A DNA stretch of 64,000 bases, taken from the NCBI GenBank assembly GCA_020632295.1, contig JACKFU010000001.1:1-64000 (forward strand). Direction: 5' to 3'. The translations under genes were made by a program, and so were the position numbers. This document shows, piece after piece, positions 59,479 to 64,000 of the stretch. The DNA comes from Candidatus Peribacteria bacterium. Lineage in GTDB: Bacteria; Patescibacteriota; Gracilibacteria; Peribacterales; Peribacteraceae. The notes beneath the pieces were generated by a model. The model was not told the DNA's origin and did not search any database. It worked only from the letters and a program-made list of their open reading frames with translations. Each line of letters opens with the position of its first letter. Positions within the stretch are counted from its first letter, which is position 1.

Positions 59479-59504
59479 TTCGACCTTCGGTCTCATGGCA
59501 AGCC
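59475..59504. repeat. Stem-loop repeat, copy 3 (tRNA-Leu end)
   Basis: ACCATTCGACC TTC GGTCTCATGG then CAAGCC, followed by GTTTTT, so it may also act as terminator of the tRNA. Same ends as the copies at 3691 and 60115. Confidence 0.6.
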
Positions 59505-59527
59505 GTTTTTCTATTTGCATATCTCAG

Positions 59528-59551
59528 ACATGTACGTTATAATGTACATGT
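59528..59551 (+). promoter_or_regulatory. Promoter-operator of the Phd/RelE module
   Basis: A perfect 8-bp inverted repeat, ACATGTAC/GTACATGT, encloses GTTATAAT, which contains a TATAAT -10 box at 59538-59543. The repeat ends at the base before the antitoxin ATG. Antitoxins of this type repress their own promoter, and this is the natural binding site. Confidence 0.7.
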
Positions 59552-59818
59552 ATGAAACGCGTAAAGGCAACCGAGGCAAGACGGCAGTGGTTTGATCTTC
59601 TAAAGCAAGCTGGAAAGCCTGGTGTATTTATTGTAATTCAACATAGGGACCAGCCGGATGTCGTTATGATGTCTATTGATGAATACGAAGGATGGATGGA
59701 GACAATGGAGATTATGTCTGACCCCACCTTACTGAGAGATATTGAAAAAGGAATGGCAGAAAAACAATCAGGTAATACCGTACCGCTTGAAGATGTGCTT
59801 AAAAAAATTAAAGCATAA
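59552..59818 (+). CDS. Phd/YefM-type antitoxin
   Basis: 88 residues. MKRVKATEARRQWFDLLKQAGKPGVFIVIQHRDQPDVVMMSIDEYEGW is the Phd/YefM DNA-binding fold: a start with S/T-x-x-EAR, and a strand ending in x-DEYE. The C-terminal tail (EDVLKKIKA) would wrap the toxin. Its stop overlaps the toxin start (TAATG). The operator above overlaps its promoter. Confidence 0.88.
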   Translation: MKRVKATEARRQWFDLLKQAGKPGVFIVIQHRDQPDVVMMSIDEYEGWMETMEIMSDPTLLRDIEKGMAEKQSGNTVPLEDVLKKIKA

Positions 59819-60081
59819 TGACATATCGTGTTCTTCTTTCTAAACGAGCTGAAAAATCGTTGTTCAAACTTTCTCTTAAAGATCAAAAGCGTATGGCAGA
59901 AGGCTTGCTTGCTCTGCAAAATAATCCATTTGCTGGCAAGAAACTCGAAGGTGAGCACAAAGGATTATGGTCATTACGTGTTTGGCCTTATCGCATTATC
60001 TATACAATTGAAAAAAAGATCGTCACCGTGACTGTAGTCGCTATAGGAGACAGAAAAGATGTCTATAAAAAGCTAAAATAA
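59818..60081 (+). CDS. RelE/ParE-family toxin
   Basis: 87 residues. YRVLLSKRAEKSLFKLSLKDQKRMAEGLLALQNNPFAGKKLEG, then LWSLRVWPYRIIYTIEKKIVTVTVVAIGDRKDVYKK, is the full RelE fold with the C-terminal basic residues (RVWPYRIIY, GDRKDVY) used in mRNA cleavage. Translationally coupled to the antitoxin. Confidence 0.9.
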   Translation: MTYRVLLSKRAEKSLFKLSLKDQKRMAEGLLALQNNPFAGKKLEGEHKGLWSLRVWPYRIIYTIEKKIVTVTVVAIGDRKDVYKKLK

Positions 60082-60114
60082 CGATTCTAAAATATAGAAA
60101 CCAGAAAACCCCTC

Positions 60115-60159
60115 GGCACCATTCATCAGCGCGCTTTGCGCGCTTCTTCATGGCAAGCC
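60115..60159. repeat. Stem-loop repeat, copy 4 (right of the Phd/RelE module)
   Basis: GGCACCATTCATCAGCGCGC TTT GCGCGCTTCTTCATGG then CAAGCC. Like the copy at 59475 it begins with the GGCACCATTC of the tRNA-Leu 3' end. The TA pair is therefore flanked by two direct copies of a tRNA-end-plus-hairpin unit. Confidence 0.65.
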
Positions 60160-60189
60160 AGCTAAAACCACTGGAATAACAGGATGGAT

Positions 60190-61548
60190 TCAGTAGTCGA
60201 TTCCACTTTGTAGTGTGTGTACCGTTGCCCCCTGAGGAATTTCAGCAGCTGTAATAGGTACTCCCCACGCACACTCACGAGAAATATCTTCCGGGCTTAC
60301 CACTGAAAGATGGGGATGCTTTCTATTTTGAAATCGTAGATCCACGTAACAGAAATCTCTATAAAACTGTCCATCTGGTCTTACACAATCCACGCCAAGG
60401 TGGCTTCTATCTTCTCTGTCTATTTCCATTATACGAATAACATCTGCATGTAGTTCATTTGTGAGAGATTTTACAAGGAACACTCCCTCTTTAGGCCCAA
60501 GTAATTTGGCAGCGATGATGTTCTTTTCGTCACGTGGCTCTTGAGAAGCTAGATATTCTTGTGGGGAAATTACTTCACTCCATCCTGAGTTATCATTTAA
60601 AAAATCAACTCCTCTCCTTACGAACCCTCCATACTCATCATAAAACCCACTTCGGTCTGTCTCATCATCATGAAAAGTTGTTCGGGACAATCTGGAATTT
60701 AGCTCAGGGTATCCAAGCCGTTCTCCAATATCCGTTAGTACGGATCCATCCACAAGAGACACTGGGGCAATAGACAATAACCGATCCATAGTCTCTGCGT
60801 CGACTCGTATGTAAAACCCCTCATTCAGAAACTGTTTCATGTGATCTAGTATTGCGGTCTCATGTCCATAAGCCCGACTATTAAACCGTACAAGGGGTGC
60901 ATCTGGGTAGGATTGATGACATAGAAAAAGTCTAAAAAACATATTTTCATGAGAAGGCATTTTCTCTCGGGAATATTTTTTTTCAATTGCCCGAGTCTTA
61001 GGATTGAAAAACTCGATAGCTAGTGAGCTGGTAGTCGGACTTCCCTTGGTATCAGAGAAGCTTTGTACGCGTGCGACATATCCATCGTATGTGTTTGAAA
61101 TCTCATCATCTGACACAAGAAGACTTCTGTCTTCAAAATACTGCCTTCCCTTATCGAGATTAAACACCGTTTGTTTGTAATACTGGTCATTGCCAGGCGA
61201 ATACACTATTCGATCATCGCGCATCACAGCCTCGAAGAAATCAAATTCTCGATCACATTCGGGGTGACCAAGACCCCATGTACCATATCCATTTGGTTGC
61301 ATTGGAGCCATTACTCCAGTACACCGGATATCACCATTGCGAAAATTATGAGTGTATGCATCATGAGCAGGAGCCCATTCAGCACTCATTCTACTGTTAT
61401 CAGGATCATCTAACACCTGAACCAGGTTTACACGTGCAGTCTGTAAAGTATGAGGTAGAAAGACATGATCAAATGTATCCCCTCGAACACGATTTACTTC
61501 TCGTCCTGAGGATACAACATTCAACCAATGATTCTGTTTTTCAGGCAT
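60190..61548 (-). CDS. Hypothetical protein (452 aa)
   Basis: No family recognised. Soluble, rich in aromatic and charged residues, with no signal. Noticeable segments: GYGTWGLGHPECDREFDFFEAVMRDDRIVYSPG, MFFRLFLCHQSYPDAPLVRFNSRAYGHE and SGFYDEYGGFVRRGVDFLNDNSGW. It lies between the two toxin-antitoxin modules and may be cargo of the same island. Confidence 0.55.
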   Translation of the reverse strand: MPEKQNHWLNVVSSGREVNRVRGDTFDHVFLPHTLQTARVNLVQVLDDPDNSRMSAEWAPAHDAYTHNFRNGDIRCTGVMAPMQPNGYGTWGLGHPECDREFDFFEAVMRDDRIVYSPGNDQYYKQTVFNLDKGRQYFEDRSLLVSDDEISNTYDGYVARVQSFSDTKGSPTTSSLAIEFFNPKTRAIEKKYSREKMPSHENMFFRLFLCHQSYPDAPLVRFNSRAYGHETAILDHMKQFLNEGFYIRVDAETMDRLLSIAPVSLVDGSVLTDIGERLGYPELNSRLSRTTFHDDETDRSGFYDEYGGFVRRGVDFLNDNSGWSEVISPQEYLASQEPRDEKNIIAAKLLGPKEGVFLVKSLTNELHADVIRIMEIDREDRSHLGVDCVRPDGQFYRDFCYVDLRFQNRKHPHLSVVSPEDISRECAWGVPITAAEIPQGATVHTLQSGIDY

Positions 61549-61589
61549 AGGAGATAATTTTTACAACTTCTTTAGACTATGTCTAGTAT

Positions 61590-61653
61590 TTGGCCACAAA
61601 CTCCTAGGAGCAAAGCCCAAAAGTTCTAACATCTTCTAATCGAGCGCACCATT
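61590..61653 (+). repeat. Direct repeat left of the MNT/HEPN module
   Basis: First 40 nt identical to 62360-62399 (ATTTGGCCACAAACTCCTAG, then GAGCAAAGCCCAAAAGTTCT), then 24 imperfect nt ending GCGCACCA. The tail (AAGTTCTAACATCTTCTAAT, CACCATTCGA) resembles the tRNA-Leu 3' end and flank (AAGTTCGAGTCTTCTCCTGG, CACCATTCGA). Confidence 0.8.
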
Positions 61654-61723
61654 CGATTCTGTGCTTAGATAAGCCATTTTAGTATTTCTCATGCACACAG
61701 GTGAAATCTGTTATACTGCTACT

Positions 61724-62035
61724 ATGGCAGTCAAGAATCTCAATGCTCAACAATCTTCAAAGCTGCGCACCATGCGTCCGTCGATACTTCGTATTTCAAA
61801 AAAGCATGGCGCAACGAATGTACGGGTATTTGGTTCGTTTGTTCGCAATGAAGAACGCAAGAAGAGCGATCTCGATCTACTTGTACAACTTCCATCCCAA
61901 AGCTCACTACTTGACCTTGTAGGACTCAAAATAGATTTGGAAGAAGAATTGAAAATGCACGTTGATGTATTAACCGATGATGGACTTAGTCCTTATCTGC
62001 GAGATCGTATTCTTCAAGAAGCAACTCCATTATGA
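61724..62035 (+). CDS. mntA: MNT-type nucleotidyltransferase antitoxin
   Basis: 103 residues from ATG 61724, with TATACT 6 nt upstream. VRVFGSFVRNEERKKSDLDLLVQL carries the nucleotidyltransferase signature GSFxRxxxxxxSDxDLxV, and MHVDVLTDDGLSP holds the third acidic residue. MntA antitoxins adenylylate the partner HEPN toxin. Overlaps the toxin gene by 4 nt. Confidence 0.88.
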   Translation: MAVKNLNAQQSSKLRTMRPSILRISKKHGATNVRVFGSFVRNEERKKSDLDLLVQLPSQSSLLDLVGLKIDLEEELKMHVDVLTDDGLSPYLRDRILQEATPL

Positions 62036-62379
62036 AAAAAGACCCTTGTGTATATTTGCTCCACATTCGTGATGCCATTGAGTGTATTACAACCTATACC
62101 TCTGGTGGAAAGAAGGTATTTCTTTCCGATGAAAAGACACAGGATGCAGTGATCCTTAATCTTGCCATTATTGGAGAGGCAGTCAAAAAATTATCCCCGC
62201 GTGTGAAATCACACTACCCAGAGATTCCATGGAAGAATATTGCAGGCACACGTGATGTTCTTATTCATGACTATGACAGCACGGAGATAATCAAAATATG
62301 GAATATTGTGAAGAAAGATATTCCTATTCTTAGAAGGACTATCAAAAAGATGTTGAAGGATTTGGCCACAAACTCCTAG
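62032..62379 (+). CDS. hepT: HEPN toxin (HepT/DUF86)
   Basis: 115 residues. The RNase motif R-x4-6-H is in NIAGTRDVLIHDYDST, followed by the tyrosine that MntA modifies in known systems. Upstream LHIRDAIECITTYTSGG and ILNLAIIGEAVKKL complete the HEPN bundle. The last codons and the stop (DLATNS, TAG) lie inside the right direct repeat. Confidence 0.88.
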   Translation: MKKDPCVYLLHIRDAIECITTYTSGGKKVFLSDEKTQDAVILNLAIIGEAVKKLSPRVKSHYPEIPWKNIAGTRDVLIHDYDSTEIIKIWNIVKKDIPILRRTIKKMLKDLATNS

Positions 62380-62423
62380 GAGCAAAGCCCAAAAGTTCTC
62401 ACTTCCTCTAACCGAGGGCACCA
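62360..62423 (+). repeat. Direct repeat right of the MNT/HEPN module
   Basis: Copy of 61590-61653, 770 bp downstream, ending GGGCACCA. It supplies the 3' end of the HEPN gene. The distance equals one complete TA operon, so the unit could have been gained or lost by recombination between the repeats. Confidence 0.8.
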
Positions 62424-62469
62424 GAATGCACGATACAAATACATATAGGACTTTCTGCGTTTCTCTTGT

Positions 62470-63969
62470 ATGATAGCTTCCAACATGCGTCGCTTCTTGT
62501 TGGTTGTTTTTGGGCTTCTCTTTATTCCGGGTATCGCGTACATGGTGGAGCTGTCTTGGACACTGAATGCTGTCGATAGCGGGTTTACAAGTGCGAAGAT
62601 GTACATCGTGGATCTTGATGGGGATGGCGATAAAGATATCGTCGGCATAGCGCAAACGCCAGATGATGTTGCATGGTACGACAATGATGGATCCGAAAGC
62701 TTTACAAAGCGCACAATTGACAGCAATGCACCAGGCGTCCGCGATGTTCAGGTTGGCGATGTGGATAATGATGGAGACATCGACATTGTTATTTCTCAAG
62801 TAGACTCTACTCCTGATGGTGTGTACTGGTACGACAATGATGGATCCGAAAACTTTACAAAGCGTACGATTAGTACCGCAAATAATCCAATATACATCTC
62901 TCTTGTCGATATTAATGAAGATGATGAGCTAGATGTGCTTGCTGCACTGTGGTCCGATGGTCAAATTATTTACTATGAAAACAATGGAGGAACTCCTTCC
63001 ACATTTACGACAAACTCAATCGCAACCGGCCTGACAAGCCCTGTTGACTTGGTAGCTGCGGATATTGATGGAGATAACGACATCGATATCATTGCCAGTC
63101 ATAGCTCTACCTCCATTCCCTGGTATGAGAACGATGGATCAGAAACGTTTACCACACGTTCATTTGCAAGCATTCTCTCAAGCGCTTCTGTTCGAGAAAT
63201 TCAGATTGTCGATGTCAACGAAGACGGTGACCTTGATATGGTCATATCGGGCACAACAAATCTTGATTTGTTTATCAGTGACGGAAATGATAATCCGTCT
63301 TTCACGCGTTCTACAATTGATAACACTGCCAGTATTGATCACTTCGATGTCTTAGATTTGGACGGAGATGGTGACCTTGATGTTGTTGGTGCAAATGAAA
63401 CCACTTCCGGAACGCTTGAGTGGTTTGAGAACGACGGATCGGAAACATTCACAAAGTATCAAATTGATTCTAGTGTCACGTATCCTTGGTTAGTCGATGC
63501 CGAGGACATTGATGGCGACGGAGATAATGATGTTGTTGTCGGAAGTAATAACGGCGTAGAGCTATGGATCAATGGTGGCGAGGTTTCATCGGACACTTCT
63601 GCCGTTCATGGTCCAGCACAGGCTATACAACGTCGAGAGATGTACAAGCAATGGAGAGCCGGAATTTATGTTTTTGAAGATGTGGAGCCACCAACGTTGA
63701 CAGATGTAGGTATTTTCGAACCCACAGAACAAAAGGTTCTCCATGCTGCAGCTGCAGGAACTGGCGCTACTCTTGAGAAGGTAGGCGTAGAAGAGGAAAA
63801 GGTGAAAGCGGAAGTAGAGGAAGCAGAGGAAAAAGGAGAGCCACTATATGAAAGCTCACAACATCAGCGTATTTGCGAACGTGTCTATCGTCGATTTCCT
63901 CATAATCAAACAATGATTGAACGGATTAACATCCGACTCCAAAAAGGGTATGGTTTTGTGTGTCCGTAA
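62470..63969 (+). CDS. Secreted VCBS/FG-GAP calcium-loop repeat protein
   Basis: 499 residues. Signal peptide (MRRFLLVVFGLLFIPGIAYM; an ATG also at 62485), then about seven beta-propeller repeats. Each has a calcium loop of the DxDxDGDxD type (VDLDGDGDKDIV, VDNDGDIDIVI, ADIDGDNDIDII, LDLDGDGDLDVV, EDIDGDGDNDVVV) and a conserved WYENDGSETFT strand. A charged helix (VEEEKVKAEVEEAEEKGE) leads to a C-terminal block ICERVYRRFPHNQTMIERINIRLQKGYGF, perhaps a sorting or anchoring element. Likely a surface adhesion or binding protein. Confidence 0.85.
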   Translation: MIASNMRRFLLVVFGLLFIPGIAYMVELSWTLNAVDSGFTSAKMYIVDLDGDGDKDIVGIAQTPDDVAWYDNDGSESFTKRTIDSNAPGVRDVQVGDVDNDGDIDIVISQVDSTPDGVYWYDNDGSENFTKRTISTANNPIYISLVDINEDDELDVLAALWSDGQIIYYENNGGTPSTFTTNSIATGLTSPVDLVAADIDGDNDIDIIASHSSTSIPWYENDGSETFTTRSFASILSSASVREIQIVDVNEDGDLDMVISGTTNLDLFISDGNDNPSFTRSTIDNTASIDHFDVLDLDGDGDLDVVGANETTSGTLEWFENDGSETFTKYQIDSSVTYPWLVDAEDIDGDGDNDVVVGSNNGVELWINGGEVSSDTSAVHGPAQAIQRREMYKQWRAGIYVFEDVEPPTLTDVGIFEPTEQKVLHAAAAGTGATLEKVGVEEEKVKAEVEEAEEKGEPLYESSQHQRICERVYRRFPHNQTMIERINIRLQKGYGFVCP

Positions 63970-64000
63970 GTATATGCTTGCTTGTTGGCGCTCAGTGTCG

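Noticed and set aside
1..64000. Recoding of UGA to glycine, as in Gracilibacteria/SR1
   Set aside because: Many genes end at TGA in overlaps with the next start (ATGA, TGATG), and conserved domains contain no internal TGA apart from frameshifted genes.
1..64000. CRISPR array
   Set aside because: Repeats found are dispersed or paired; there is no regular array of short repeats with equal spacers, and no cas gene.

Overview
This window reads as a chromosome segment of an ultrasmall, host-dependent bacterium of the Patescibacteria (CPR) type. The closest guess is the Peribacteria/Peregrinibacteria side of that group, because UGA is an ordinary stop codon in many genes here. The placement is an inference from an alanyl-tRNA synthetase without its C-terminal domain, PilT, S-layer (SLH) proteins, calcium-loop surface proteins, dCache sensor proteins and many short surface genes. 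Many genes have a TATACT/TATAAT box only 5-10 nt before the ATG, so leaderless mRNAs look common. Strong Shine-Dalgarno sequences stand out before aspS and asnS.

Layout. 1-3.3 kb is the end of an integrated element: two SpoVG-like genes, a replication-type winged-helix protein, an iteron-like spacer and a large serine recombinase whose last codons lie in the 3' end of the tmRNA gene (minus strand, 3285-3692). 3.8-12.7 kb is core-like: histidine kinase, alaS, two membrane glycan-type proteins, a THUMP-type methyltransferase and an HTTM/DCC pair. tRNA-Asn at 12.86 kb is preceded by a truncated copy of its own 5' end. It is followed by an AT-rich accessory block (13.0-18.7 kb): a small nuclease-like protein, two MccF/LD-carboxypeptidases, and an amidohydrolase-methyltransferase-PLP enzyme operon. 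aspS-asnS (18.8-21.6 kb) look compositionally foreign. 21.8-30.2 kb holds a phosphatase, a kinase, lipoproteins, MscS and a second HTTM pair. 30-34.5 kb has ogt, an O-antigen ligase-like protein, and secreted and SLH proteins.

The most unusual part is 34.5-48.9 kb, which has the layout of a polymorphic toxin-immunity locus. Two nearly identical large surface proteins begin with a planctomycete-like LEQLEDR..MAGD motif and share about 2.8 kb of sequence. They end in unrelated C-terminal domains (papain-like; alpha/beta hydrolase). Each is followed by a small, overlapping membrane protein gene. Behind each lies an orphan cassette that repeats only the junction region (421 bp shared) and carries yet another C-terminal domain plus its own neighbour gene. 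Between the two halves lie heavily frameshifted SLH, SpeD-like and deoxyhypusine-synthase-like genes.

49.1-59.1 kb has an EamA transporter, a histidine kinase and a one-component regulator that share one sensor type, an agmatinase-like enzyme, pilT, ligA and a lone response regulator. 59.2-62.4 kb is a tRNA-Leu-anchored island: a ghost tRNA-Leu split by a 20-nt palindrome, the true tRNA-Leu(GAG), a Phd/RelE pair and an MNT/HEPN pair. Each toxin-antitoxin pair is bracketed by direct repeats that resemble tRNA 3' ends. The window ends with a calcium-loop (VCBS/FG-GAP) secreted protein. No rRNA genes or CRISPR arrays were seen.
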